From an uncultured Prevotella sp. (GTDB lineage: Bacteria; Bacteroidota; Bacteroidia; Bacteroidales; Bacteroidaceae), in assembly GCA_946548085.1 (NCBI GenBank), contig CAMNPN010000090.1:22662-86661 (forward strand): a stretch of 64,000 bases of DNA, in the 5' to 3' direction. Numbering within the stretch: the first letter of the stretch is position 1; each line of letters starts with the position of its first letter. The notes beneath the pieces are model-generated. The model worked only from the letters and a program-made list of their open reading frames with translations. It made no database searches and was not told the origin of the DNA. A program made the translations under genes and the position numbers. Shown piece after piece: positions 8,399 through 16,655 of the stretch.

Positions 8399-8429
8399 CA
8401 AAGGTAATGCAATTAGTCAAAATAACAAA
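8399..8429 (-). promoter_or_regulatory. thrA operon promoter
   Basis: On the minus strand TTTG (8426-8429) is followed after 19 bases by TACCTTTG (8399-8406), a full match to the Bacteroidetes promoter pattern. The leader to the thrA ATG is about 60 bases. No attenuator hairpin with terminator-like tail is evident in it. Confidence 0.8.
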
Positions 8430-8431
8430 AT

Positions 8432-8455
8432 AAATCGCGAACTTTTTCGCGATTT
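8432..8455 (-). terminator. Terminator after the small secreted protein gene
   Basis: AAATCGCGA (8432-8440) and TCGCGATTT (8447-8455) form a 9-base stem with a 6-base loop. On the minus strand the tail is ATTTTGTTATTTT. It closes the 8464-8979 gene and lies immediately before the thrA -33 box. Confidence 0.8.
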
Positions 8456-8463
8456 ACCTTGAT

Positions 8464-8979
8464 TTACTTGCGTCCGTAGTTGCTGTGTGGATTGATTCTC
8501 TGTTGTCTCCTCAACTCTTTGCCGGCATAAGGACGTGCTGGCGGAGAGTAACTCTTGCGTGGATTGCCTGGGCCTTTGTAGTCCTGATAGTGGCTTGGGC
8601 GATTTGAATACATGCGGTGCCTGTCTGTGTAGTAATTATAGATGGTGAAACTCCACACGTTCCGTGAGTTGCTCATTGGACGATAAAAATACTTCGTCTT
8701 CTTATAGAGATGGTACTGGTAGTCGGAGAGTACAAACCGCATGTCTGCATCGCGGCGGGACTGGCAGACGCTGGGACGTTCGCCCTGTATGGCAACGCCA
8801 ATCACGAAGTCGAGGTTGATCTCGTATACATTATTTAATTGTGCAGAAGAAAGCCCCAGTTCGTAAGCCATCTTGTCTGTGAGGAACAATGCATGCTCAC
8901 GGGCTTCATTAAAAGTCATTGCTGCGGCAGAGGTGACTATCGTCACCATCAGCGCCATGATTGTCATGAATTTTTTCAT
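8464..8979 (-). CDS. Small secreted protein of unknown function
   Basis: This 171-residue protein starts MKKFMTIMALMVTIVTSAAA, a clear signal peptide. The ATG at 8977-8979 is preferred to a GTG three codons upstream. The mature part begins with a helical segment (EARELALFLTD-like; then AYELGLSSAQLNNVYEINLD) and ends in a basic, proline- and tyrosine-rich tail (RKSYSPPARPYAGKELRRQQ). I do not recognise a named family. It has its own promoter and terminator, so it is a single-gene unit. Export to the periplasm or outer surface is inferred. Confidence 0.8.
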   Translation of the reverse strand: MKKFMTIMALMVTIVTSAAAMTFNEAREHALFLTDKMAYELGLSSAQLNNVYEINLDFVIGVAIQGERPSVCQSRRDADMRFVLSDYQYHLYKKTKYFYRPMSNSRNVWSFTIYNYYTDRHRMYSNRPSHYQDYKGPGNPRKSYSPPARPYAGKELRRQQRINPHSNYGRK

Positions 8980-9014
8980 AATCGTCACTGTTTTATAATT
9001 TGGTAATCATGCTG

Positions 9015-9046
9015 CAAAGTTAATGATAAATATTCAAGTTTGCAAG
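9015..9046 (-). promoter_or_regulatory. Promoter for the small secreted protein gene
   Basis: On the minus strand CTTG (9043-9046) lies 20 bases before TAACTTTG (9015-9022). The start codon follows about 35 bases after the -7 box. Confidence 0.7.
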
Positions 9047-9125
9047 CGTTTTTCCCTATTTTGAGTGAGGGAAATCCCTAAAAGGTCTTTATTTTGGTTG
9101 TTATTTCAAAAAATCGACTTAATTC

Positions 9126-9157
9126 TTTTGGATTTTGATAAATAATGAGTACTTTTG
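9126..9157 (+). promoter_or_regulatory. Promoter of the FkbH/ACP/MBOAT operon
   Basis: TTTTG (9126-9130) lies 19 bases before TACTTTTG (9150-9157). Transcription should begin near 9164. This places an in-frame ATG at 9145 upstream of the mRNA start, so translation must begin at the next ATG, 9184. Confidence 0.75.
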
Positions 9158-9183
9158 CAGCACATAATATAATTAGGCATAGA

Positions 9184-10923
9184 ATGCTTCAATATCAGGA
9201 TATAAAGAAGAATCTTAAGAAAGACCTTTCTGGGCTTCCTTCTCTGAAGGTAGCCCTTGTTGGAGATACAGCCACCCAATTTTTAGCAACAGCCATCAAG
9301 GGCATGGGCGTAGAGAGAGGCTATTGTATCGATTTGTTTGAGGCAGAGTATAATCAAGTCGAGCGCCAGTTCTTGGACCCGTCAAGTGAGTTGTATGAAT
9401 TTGATGCTGATATCATCGTCGTATTTCAGTCAACTCACAAACTGGGCGAGTATCATAGTGTTCTTCCTGTAGACCGCCAAGCTGTTCTTGCAGAAGAACG
9501 ATTGTCGTTTGTGGCCTCCATCTGTGATAATCCTGCGATAGCTAATAAAAAGATTATTTACTTTAACTATCCTGAGATTGAAGACACTGTCTTTGGAAGC
9601 TATGCCAATAAGGTGACGTCGTCGCTAACCTATCAGGTGAGAAGACTCAACTATGAGCTGATGAATCTCTCACAGCAATACCCGAATCTCTTCATTTGTG
9701 ACTTGGCAGGCCTTCAGAATAAGTTCGGGCGTGATTTTATGTTCGCTCCAAACGTGTATGTCAGTACGGAAATGATCCTGAGTGTCGATGCCCTTCCATA
9801 CGTAGCCTCAAGGGTTATGGATATTGTCTGTGCCATTAAGGGGCAGTTTAAGAAATGTCTGATTCTCGACCTTGACAATACGGTGTGGGGAGGAGTTATC
9901 GGTGACGATGGATTGGAAGGCATTCAACTTGGTCATGGGCTGGGAATAGGTAAAGCCTTTACTGAGTTCCAGATGTGGGTGAAGAAACTTAAGCAACGTG
10001 GTATCATCATCTGCGTAGCCTCAAAGAACAATGAAGAAACGGCTAAGGAACCGTTTGAGAAGCATCCAGACATGATTCTGAAGTTGGACGACATTGCTGT
10101 GTTCCAAGCCAATTGGGAAACAAAGGTCGACAATATCCGTACAATTCAGAGCATCCTCAATATCGGTTTCGACTCAATGGTGTTCCTTGATGACAATCCC
10201 TTCGAACGTAATATGGTTCGTGAGAATATCAAGGGCATTACTGTTCCAGAACTTCCTGAAGATCCGGGAGAATACTTGGAATACCTTTATTCTTTGAACC
10301 TGTTTGAAACGGCCAGTTATAGCAATGCCGACAAAGACAGGACAAAGCAATATCAGGTGGAGGCTAAACGCGTTTCCCTGTCAAAGACATTCACGAATGA
10401 GGCCGACTTCCTCAAGTCGCTGAATATGGTGTCGACGGTCAGTGGTTTTACGAAGTTCAATACGCCTCGTGTCGCACAACTTTCTCAGAGAAGCAACCAG
10501 TTTAACCTGAGGACTATCCGCTATACGGAGGCAGACATAACTGCGTTGGCAGAAGATCCGAACGTGATAGACCTTAGTTTCACCCTTGAGGACAAGTTTG
10601 GCGACAATGGCCTGATAGCTGTCATTATTATGAAACGGAAAGATGCAGAAACGCTTTTCGTTGATACTTGGTTTATGAGTTGCCGAGTGCTGAAGCGTGG
10701 CATGGAAAACTTTACCCTTAATACGATGGTAGAGCGTGCCAAGAGTGCTGGCTACAAGAAGATTATCGGAGAGTATCTGCCTACGCCCAAGAATAAGATG
10801 GTAGAGAACCACTATCCAGGTTTGGGCTTTGCGAAGATAGAGAATGCAGAGACGGCCTGCTTCGAATTGGATGTCGAGGCTTATCAGCCCAGGGAGTGTT
10901 ATATAGAGGTCAAGGCACTATGA
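9184..10923 (+). CDS. FkbH-like HAD-IIIC enzyme with GNAT-like C-terminus
   Basis: This 579-residue protein has the FkbH-like architecture. An N-terminal region of about 200 residues (VALVGDTATQFLATAIKG) precedes a HAD phosphatase domain with DxDxT in LDLDNTVWGG (D229, D231) and FLDDNPFERN. A C-terminal acetyltransferase-like part includes DKFGDNGLIAVII and FTLNTMVERA. Characterised FkbH proteins take a glyceryl group from 1,3-bisphosphoglycerate, remove the phosphate and load it on an acyl carrier protein. An acyl carrier protein follows two genes later, which fits that role. The start at 9184 is set by the promoter. The ATGA overlap with the next gene implies coupled translation. Confidence 0.88.
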   Translation: MLQYQDIKKNLKKDLSGLPSLKVALVGDTATQFLATAIKGMGVERGYCIDLFEAEYNQVERQFLDPSSELYEFDADIIVVFQSTHKLGEYHSVLPVDRQAVLAEERLSFVASICDNPAIANKKIIYFNYPEIEDTVFGSYANKVTSSLTYQVRRLNYELMNLSQQYPNLFICDLAGLQNKFGRDFMFAPNVYVSTEMILSVDALPYVASRVMDIVCAIKGQFKKCLILDLDNTVWGGVIGDDGLEGIQLGHGLGIGKAFTEFQMWVKKLKQRGIIICVASKNNEETAKEPFEKHPDMILKLDDIAVFQANWETKVDNIRTIQSILNIGFDSMVFLDDNPFERNMVRENIKGITVPELPEDPGEYLEYLYSLNLFETASYSNADKDRTKQYQVEAKRVSLSKTFTNEADFLKSLNMVSTVSGFTKFNTPRVAQLSQRSNQFNLRTIRYTEADITALAEDPNVIDLSFTLEDKFGDNGLIAVIIMKRKDAETLFVDTWFMSCRVLKRGMENFTLNTMVERAKSAGYKKIIGEYLPTPKNKMVENHYPGLGFAKIENAETACFELDVEAYQPRECYIEVKAL

Positions 10924-11321
10924 GCTACACAACAGATCATGTAGGCTATCTGACTGGAGATATCATTTCCACGGCAAAAGAGTTCGAAAGACTGGGCTAT
11001 GTCGCTGGCAAGATTGTAAATGACGATACCCAACGGACAAGGATTTGTTTCTTGACAAAGCCAGGGGAGGTGCGCATAGAGCTGGTGGAACCCTATGAGG
11101 ACAACAAAACCATGCAGAAGATGCTGACAAAGCGAGGCGTTTCGCCGTACCACATATGCTATGAGGTTGACGATGTGGATCAAGAATATGACAGACTTAT
11201 TCAGGAGAACTGGACAGCCTTGTTCAAGCCTGTGGCAGCACCAGCATTCGATAATAGGAAAATATGCTATTTCTGGAATTCTGAAATAGGGTTTATAGAG
11301 TTAGTGAATCGTGAAAAGTAA
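10920..11321 (+). CDS. VOC (glyoxalase/bleomycin-resistance fold) family protein
   Basis: This 133-residue protein has the paired beta-alpha-beta pattern of the vicinal-oxygen-chelate fold. H5 (TTDHVGYLTGD) starts the first half, and the second half has SPYHICYEVDDVDQEYDRL. The arrangement resembles methylmalonyl-CoA epimerases and related isomerases. Its ATG overlaps the preceding stop codon (ATGA), so the upstream in-frame start inside the FkbH gene is not needed. In this operon it might epimerise or otherwise modify the acyl group on the carrier protein; that is inference. Confidence 0.8.
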   Translation: MSYTTDHVGYLTGDIISTAKEFERLGYVAGKIVNDDTQRTRICFLTKPGEVRIELVEPYEDNKTMQKMLTKRGVSPYHICYEVDDVDQEYDRLIQENWTALFKPVAAPAFDNRKICYFWNSEIGFIELVNREK

Positions 11322-11343
11322 TAATATAATATAATAAGGTATT

Positions 11344-11583
11344 ATGGAAAGACAAGAAATTTTTGAGAAACTGAATGAGATTTTTACAGACGTGCTTGAT
11401 CTCGATGAGTGTAATTTGACGGATGAGACAAGTGCCAATGATATAGAGGAATGGGATTCGCTGAGTCACATTCAACTTATCGTAGCTATCGAAAAGGCTT
11501 TTAAAATCAAGTTCACCTCTCTTGAAATCATGAAATGGAACAACGTAGGAGAGATGGTTGACTCGATGATGGAAAAACTGTAG
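11344..11583 (+). CDS. Acyl carrier protein
   Basis: This 79-residue acidic protein is a stand-alone acyl carrier protein. The phosphopantetheine site is S39 in EEWDSLSHIQL, and the following helix IVAIEKAFKIKF is typical. It is not next to fatty-acid genes, so it is probably dedicated to this pathway. It lies between the FkbH/VOC pair and the first MBOAT, one base before the MBOAT start codon. Likely role: carry a glyceryl or derived acyl group to the membrane acyltransferases, as DltC carries D-alanine. Confidence 0.93.
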   Translation: MERQEIFEKLNEIFTDVLDLDECNLTDETSANDIEEWDSLSHIQLIVAIEKAFKIKFTSLEIMKWNNVGEMVDSMMEKL

Positions 11584-11584
11584 G

Positions 11585-13048
11585 ATGGTAGTCAACTCTG
11601 TCAGGTTCCTCTTCTTCTTTATAGTAGTATTCACCATCTACTATCTGCCGTTCACAAAGAAGATTCCTCGCCGTCAAAACATCTGGCTGCTGCTGGCGAG
11701 TTATTTCTTCTATGGAATGGTCGACTGGAAGATGGTGGCGATACTGCTTCTTGCGACCATTGGATTCTATTTTTTAGGACTGGGACTGAAGGCTGTGATG
11801 GTGAAAGGCTGTACGAAGCAGGCTTCACTGTTGACAACGTTTGGCGTAGCCTTGGGCATCTGTTTGTTGTTGTACTTCAAATACCTTAATTTCTTTGGCG
11901 AGTCGATTGCAGAACTGCTCAATGCCGTTGGACTGAAGGCAACGTGGACAACCTTAAACATCATAGTGCCTGTCGGCGTGAGTTTCTTTACGTTCAAATT
12001 GATCAGTTATCTGATAGAGATTCATCGAGAACATATCGAACCGTCAAGGGACATGGTGGAGTTTGCCACCTATATCGCATTCTTCCCAACGCTACTTTCT
12101 GGGCCTATCGACCGTCCCAACACTTTTATCCCTCAGCTCAGGAGATCACATTCCTTGGATTATGCACAGGCTGTAGATGGTTGTCGTCAGATCCTTTGGG
12201 GTATGTTTACAAAAGTCTGTATCGCTGACCATCTGGCTCTGGTGACAGACTATGTGTGGGCCGACTACTCCCATCAGTCAGGATCGACTCTTTTGATCTG
12301 GACATTGCTTTATACCATGCAGATCTATACCGATTTCGATGGTTATTCGAACATGGCCATTGGCGTGGGTAAGATCTTGGGTTTCAACATAACCCGCAAC
12401 TTCAACCATCCATTGCTGGCTCGAAATATCGCTGAGTTTTGGCGTAACTGGCATATCTCACTGACATCGTGGATTACCGATTATGTGTTCATGCCACTTA
12501 ATATCGCTTTCCGCAATATGGGCAGTTGGGGTGTGATGCTGGCCGTAACCATTAATATCGTACTTATAGGTCTCTGGCATGGATCAAACTGGACATTTGG
12601 ACTTTTTGGACTTTACCATGCTATGCTTTACGTGCCGCTGGTGTTATCTGGAGCGTTTGGGAAGAATAAGAAACTGCGTCCCAACGATTATGGCCTGCCT
12701 AAACTGAAGGATTTCTCCAAGATGGTGTTGAACTATTTATTGGTGTCGCTGGGCTTCATTGTCTTTTATGCTAGCAGTGTTACGGATGCATATCGTTTCT
12801 TTAGTGGTATCGTGTCGGCGTCACTTTTCTCTATGCCGAGTTTGCCTGTCAAGAAAGCCACCATACTGTTTATGCTGATAGTACTGGTTCTGGAATGGAC
12901 GACAAGGAAGAAAGAACACCCTCTACAACTGCCTGCAGATGGCATTTTCCGTTATACTGCTGTTCGTTATGCTCTCTATGCCTGCATTGGCCTGATGCTG
13001 TTCTTCTTTGCTGGTGAGGTCGAGACGTTTATTTATTTTAAGTTCTGA
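11585..13048 (+). CDS. MBOAT family O-acyltransferase (AlgI/DltB-like), copy 1
   Basis: This 487-residue integral membrane protein of the MBOAT family has about 10-12 hydrophobic segments and both conserved histidines: H290 in FWRNWHISL and H332 in GLWHGSNWTF. Other family signatures are VGVSFFTFKLISYLIEI and GPIDRPNTF. Such enzymes move acyl groups from a cytoplasmic donor onto an extracytoplasmic acceptor. It starts one base after the carrier-protein stop and ends four bases before the SGNH gene. It is a paralogue of the MBOAT at 14081. Confidence 0.92.
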   Translation: MVVNSVRFLFFFIVVFTIYYLPFTKKIPRRQNIWLLLASYFFYGMVDWKMVAILLLATIGFYFLGLGLKAVMVKGCTKQASLLTTFGVALGICLLLYFKYLNFFGESIAELLNAVGLKATWTTLNIIVPVGVSFFTFKLISYLIEIHREHIEPSRDMVEFATYIAFFPTLLSGPIDRPNTFIPQLRRSHSLDYAQAVDGCRQILWGMFTKVCIADHLALVTDYVWADYSHQSGSTLLIWTLLYTMQIYTDFDGYSNMAIGVGKILGFNITRNFNHPLLARNIAEFWRNWHISLTSWITDYVFMPLNIAFRNMGSWGVMLAVTINIVLIGLWHGSNWTFGLFGLYHAMLYVPLVLSGAFGKNKKLRPNDYGLPKLKDFSKMVLNYLLVSLGFIVFYASSVTDAYRFFSGIVSASLFSMPSLPVKKATILFMLIVLVLEWTTRKKEHPLQLPADGIFRYTAVRYALYACIGLMLFFFAGEVETFIYFKF

Positions 13049-13052
13049 CGCC

Positions 13053-14084
13053 ATGAAGAAGTTTCTCCTCAAGTTATCATACACAGTTCTGCCAGTGTTC
13101 CTTTTGCTTTTCGGACTGACGGCATACGTCACTCTTTACGTTACTCCAAGGACTACAGGCGATCTGGGGCATCTTGGGTTGATACCATTTGATTGTCAAG
13201 ATGATAGTACGGAGGAGTCGATGGAACTGTTGTTTACGGACATCCGACAGTCGGACAGCCTGCGGCATGTTCATGCAGATGTCCTTACTGTTGGTGACTC
13301 ATTCTCCAAGATGGGGCGGTTGGGCTATCAGAATTATCTCGCTGCTCAAGATGTTTCTGTGGTAAATTGTACAAGAGAGCTATACGATAATCCCTTTCAA
13401 TATGCGTATAATATTCTGGATTTGGGATTGGTAGACTCTACTAATGTCAAGGTGCTGGTTGTTCAGGTAGGCGAACGTGACCTTGTCAGTAGGGCAGAGG
13501 AGTTTGACGTAGACAAGGTTGATATGGTTGAGCTTGATCCAGAACCTCTTCCCAATACTGGTGGCGGAAGTCCTAATGCTTGGTCGCTCTTACGGGCCAG
13601 AGATTTTCTGATGTACCGCTTGCACTGGAGCCCTGTGTATGAGGTGACTCTTGACAGAGACTATTTCAACAGCCGGGAGCCTCGAAGCCTGTATTTTTAT
13701 TGTGCTGATATTAGCAATGGTCTGAATATCGGCGAGTCGTCAAGGCAAAGAATTAAGACTGTTTTCCAAACCTTGTCCCAGAAGGCCGGGGATCGTGGTA
13801 TTGCTTTGTTGTTGATGTTACCTGTCGACAAGTATGATCTGTATCAGGATCACATTGTCGATAATCCTTATCCTCGTAAGACTTATGTCGAGGATGCCTA
13901 TGAGATTTTTGGCGATGTACCGAATGTCTTATTGTGTAAGCCCCTCTTGACGCCTTTAATAGAAAAAGGTGAGAAAGATGTGTTCTTGTTCGACGATAGT
14001 CACTGGAGCATTAAAGCTGCAGAGATCGTTGGTAAAGAGCTGAGTACAAGAGTTAAAGCGTTAATATACCATCAAGAGATATGA
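13053..14084 (+). CDS. Membrane-anchored SGNH/AlgX-like protein, copy 1
   Basis: This 343-residue protein has an N-terminal membrane anchor (KLSYTVLPVFLLLFGLTAYV) and an extracytoplasmic SGNH-type domain. The GDSF block is at 81-84 (VLTVGDSFSK), and near the C-terminus DDSHWSIKAAE supplies the Asp and His expected for an Asp-x-x-His pair. This is the AlgJ/AlgX/DltD type of partner found beside MBOAT acyltransferases. The ATG at 13053 is chosen because it begins the signal anchor. Its last four bases overlap the next MBOAT start. It is a paralogue of the protein at 15580. Confidence 0.85.
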   Translation: MKKFLLKLSYTVLPVFLLLFGLTAYVTLYVTPRTTGDLGHLGLIPFDCQDDSTEESMELLFTDIRQSDSLRHVHADVLTVGDSFSKMGRLGYQNYLAAQDVSVVNCTRELYDNPFQYAYNILDLGLVDSTNVKVLVVQVGERDLVSRAEEFDVDKVDMVELDPEPLPNTGGGSPNAWSLLRARDFLMYRLHWSPVYEVTLDRDYFNSREPRSLYFYCADISNGLNIGESSRQRIKTVFQTLSQKAGDRGIALLLMLPVDKYDLYQDHIVDNPYPRKTYVEDAYEIFGDVPNVLLCKPLLTPLIEKGEKDVFLFDDSHWSIKAAEIVGKELSTRVKALIYHQEI

Positions 14085-15577
14085 ACTTTAATTCGCTCGA
14101 GTTCCTGGTGTTTCTGCCAATTGTGTTCCTGCTCTACTGGTTTGTGTTCCAGAAGCGCGAGTGGCAGAATCTGTTGGTAGTGACGGCCAGCTATGTGTTC
14201 TATGGCTGGTGGGACTGGCGATTCCTGTTCTTGATAGTGTTTACGTCGCTGTGCAGCTTCTATAGCGGTCTGCTGATAGAGCGGTGGCGGCGGAGTACCC
14301 CACAAAGTAACAACACGAAGGCTCGACTGGTATGTACCGCCAATCTGGTGGTAAATTTCTTGATCTTGGGAGTATTCAAGTATTATAACTTCTTTGCGGA
14401 GAGTCTGGTGCAGCTGTTCTGGCAGCTGTTCCACTACGAGCTGGGCTGGGTGACGCTGAACGTGGTGTTGCCCGTGGGTATCAGCTTCTATACTTTCCAG
14501 GCACTCAGCTATACTATCGACGTGTATCGGAAAGACGTGGCTGTCACCCATAATATCGTTGAGTTCTGTGCCTTCATCAGTTTCTTCCCGCAGTTGGTGG
14601 CAGGCCCCATCGAGCGGGCCAAGAACCTGCTGCCGCAGTTCCAGAAGGATCGCCATTTCGACTATGCGCAGGCTGTCGATGGCTGTAGGCAGATGTTGTG
14701 GGGATTCTTCAAGAAGGTGGTCATCGCTGACAGATGTGCTGCGAATCTTAACCCATTGTGGGACAACTATGCCGACTACTCTGGCGTGAGCCTCTGGGGA
14801 CTGGCGCTGCTGTTCACCTTCCAGATCTACTGCGACTTCTCGGGCTACAGCGATATCGCTATCGGCTGCGCCCGATTGTTTGGCATCAGGTTGCAGAGCA
14901 ACTTCAACTATCCTTATCTCTCCAAGTCGATACCCGAGTTCTGGCGCAGGTGGCATATCTCGCTGATGACGTGGTTCCGCGACTATGTCTATTTCCCCCT
15001 TGGTGGCAGCCGTTGCAGTCTGTGGAAGGTCGTCCGCAACACGTTCATCGTGTTCGGCATCAGCGGCTTGTGGCATGGAGCCAACTGGACGTTCGTCTGC
15101 TGGGGTTTGTATCACGGCAGCCTGGTCGTGCTATACAGGCTGTTTGTAAAACGGGGGCACGAGAGTGGCCATCATCAGCAGCAAGACATATCTCACACCC
15201 TCGCACCTTCGCACTCCCGCATCCTCGGAAGAATCAAAGATATATGTAATGTGACGCTGACGTTCCTGCTGGCTGTTATTGGCTGGGTGATCTTCCGTGC
15301 AGAGAATATCTCTCAGGCTTGGGACTTCGTCAGCAGGATGATCCTGACGGCCTTTGATGATTTCCATTTCCGTTTGGGAAGTGCCAATACTTTCATTGCA
15401 ATCCTGTTGCTCTTCATTGTCGAGTATCTGCAGCGCGACAAAGCGCATGTGCTCCAGTTCCCTGACAATAGGCTGTTCCGCTGTTCTACGGTACGCTATT
15501 CGCTTTACGCTTCTATCGTACTTCTGCTTTTCTTCTATGCTGGTGAGGTCCAAACATTTATATATTTCCAATTCTGA
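14081..15577 (+). CDS. MBOAT family O-acyltransferase (AlgI/DltB-like), copy 2
   Basis: This 498-residue MBOAT protein has H292 in RWHISLMTWFRDYVYFPLGG and H332 in GLWHGANWTF. It is closer to typical AlgI proteins than copy 1. Its start overlaps the SGNH stop (ATGA). Between the catalytic core and the last membrane segments it has an extra polar stretch, about residues 358-385 (ISHTLAPSHSRIL), absent from copy 1 and encoded partly by an 8-base micro-repeat at 15191-15225. Function is inferred as surface acylation, perhaps with a different acceptor from copy 1. Confidence 0.92.
   Translation: MNFNSLEFLVFLPIVFLLYWFVFQKREWQNLLVVTASYVFYGWWDWRFLFLIVFTSLCSFYSGLLIERWRRSTPQSNNTKARLVCTANLVVNFLILGVFKYYNFFAESLVQLFWQLFHYELGWVTLNVVLPVGISFYTFQALSYTIDVYRKDVAVTHNIVEFCAFISFFPQLVAGPIERAKNLLPQFQKDRHFDYAQAVDGCRQMLWGFFKKVVIADRCAANLNPLWDNYADYSGVSLWGLALLFTFQIYCDFSGYSDIAIGCARLFGIRLQSNFNYPYLSKSIPEFWRRWHISLMTWFRDYVYFPLGGSRCSLWKVVRNTFIVFGISGLWHGANWTFVCWGLYHGSLVVLYRLFVKRGHESGHHQQQDISHTLAPSHSRILGRIKDICNVTLTFLLAVIGWVIFRAENISQAWDFVSRMILTAFDDFHFRLGSANTFIAILLLFIVEYLQRDKAHVLQFPDNRLFRCSTVRYSLYASIVLLLFFYAGEVQTFIYFQF
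15191..15225. repeat. 8-base micro-repeat inside the second MBOAT gene
   Basis: Units CTCACACC, CTCGCACC, TTCGCACT and CCCGCATCC follow each other on the plus strand in frame. They encode SHTLAPSHSRIL in a loop that the neighbouring paralogue lacks. Confidence 0.6.
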
Positions 15578-15579
15578 CG

Positions 15580-16650
15580 ATGAAGAAATTCCTGATTAAA
15601 ATCTCATACTTGGTCTTGCCAATATATTTGTTGATGTTGGGGCTCGTGGCATACGTCACTTTTTATGTCAGTCCTCGTGCTGACACAGGCGATTTGGGCA
15701 ACCTGGCTCTGATCCCCTTTGGGACGGAGTATATTCAGGCGATAGGTGAGAAAGAGATGAAGGACACCTTGTTTACAAAGGTCAATCATACAGAAGAACT
15801 GCGCAATATCCATGTTGACGTGCTGACAGTGGGCGACTCTTTCTCTCAGCAGGGTAGTGCTGGCTATCAGAACTATATGCCTGGGGAAGGACTTACTGTC
15901 GCCAACTGTAGGCGAAGCCTTTATGAGAACCCCATGCAGTATGCCAGCAACATTCTTGACTGGGGCGTTATTGATTCCACAAACACCAGTGTGCTGGTTG
16001 TAGAAGTGGCTGAGCGTGACTTTGCCCTGAGCGTAGACCGTTTTAATGAGAGCAAGGTTGAGGTTCCTGAGCCTATGGCAGCTGTTGATAATGAAGAACG
16101 TAATCCTAATAAATGGTCGCTTCTCCGAGCCCGTGATTATGTCCTGTACAGATTAGCAGGGCGTAGTCCTGTTTATGAGGTAGACTTGAATAGGGATTTC
16201 TTCAGCAGTCGTGAACCGAGGAAATTGTATTTTTATGATTGCGATATCAAAAATGGGGTCACCATCGATGAGGCTGTTGTCCCAAAGATGAAGAAGGTGT
16301 ATGATCTGCTGACTCAAAAGGCAAACGAACGAGGCATCAAGCTACTGATGATGATGGCCGTTGATAAATACGACCTCTATCAAGACTATATAGTTGATAA
16401 TCCATACCCTCCGAAACGGGTAAACGAGGATGTACGTCAAATACTTGGAGATATACCTGAGGTCATGCTCTGCAAAGACTGCCTGCTGCCTCTCATTGAA
16501 AGAGGGGAGAAGGATGTCTTCCTCTTTGATAACACGCATTGGAGCTACAAAGGCTCTGAGGCCGTTGGTAAGGAGCTGAGCAGGAGGGTAAAACAGATGA
16601 TAAATAGAAAAGAAAACAATAATAATATTTCGTTTAACTCAATTATTTAA
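15580..16650 (+). CDS. Membrane-anchored SGNH/AlgX-like protein, copy 2
   Basis: This 356-residue protein is a clear paralogue of the protein at 13053. It shares the anchor (YLVLPIYLLMLGLVAYVTFYV), the GDSF block at 85-88, the RNPNKWSLLRARDYVLYRL segment and the C-terminal DNTHWSYKGSEAVGKEL. It starts two bases after the second MBOAT stop. The MBOAT/SGNH unit therefore occurs twice in tandem, which suggests duplication followed by specialisation. Expected location is the periplasmic face of the inner membrane. Confidence 0.85.
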   Translation: MKKFLIKISYLVLPIYLLMLGLVAYVTFYVSPRADTGDLGNLALIPFGTEYIQAIGEKEMKDTLFTKVNHTEELRNIHVDVLTVGDSFSQQGSAGYQNYMPGEGLTVANCRRSLYENPMQYASNILDWGVIDSTNTSVLVVEVAERDFALSVDRFNESKVEVPEPMAAVDNEERNPNKWSLLRARDYVLYRLAGRSPVYEVDLNRDFFSSREPRKLYFYDCDIKNGVTIDEAVVPKMKKVYDLLTQKANERGIKLLMMMAVDKYDLYQDYIVDNPYPPKRVNEDVRQILGDIPEVMLCKDCLLPLIERGEKDVFLFDNTHWSYKGSEAVGKELSRRVKQMINRKENNNNISFNSII

Positions 16651-16655
16651 CAACA

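Noticed and set aside
9145..9183. Upstream ATG of the FkbH gene
   Set aside because: The promoter -7 box (9150-9157) lies downstream of this ATG, so it would not be in the mRNA.
14072..15115. Minus-strand open frame opposite the second MBOAT
   Set aside because: Antisense to a clear membrane enzyme; no domain.
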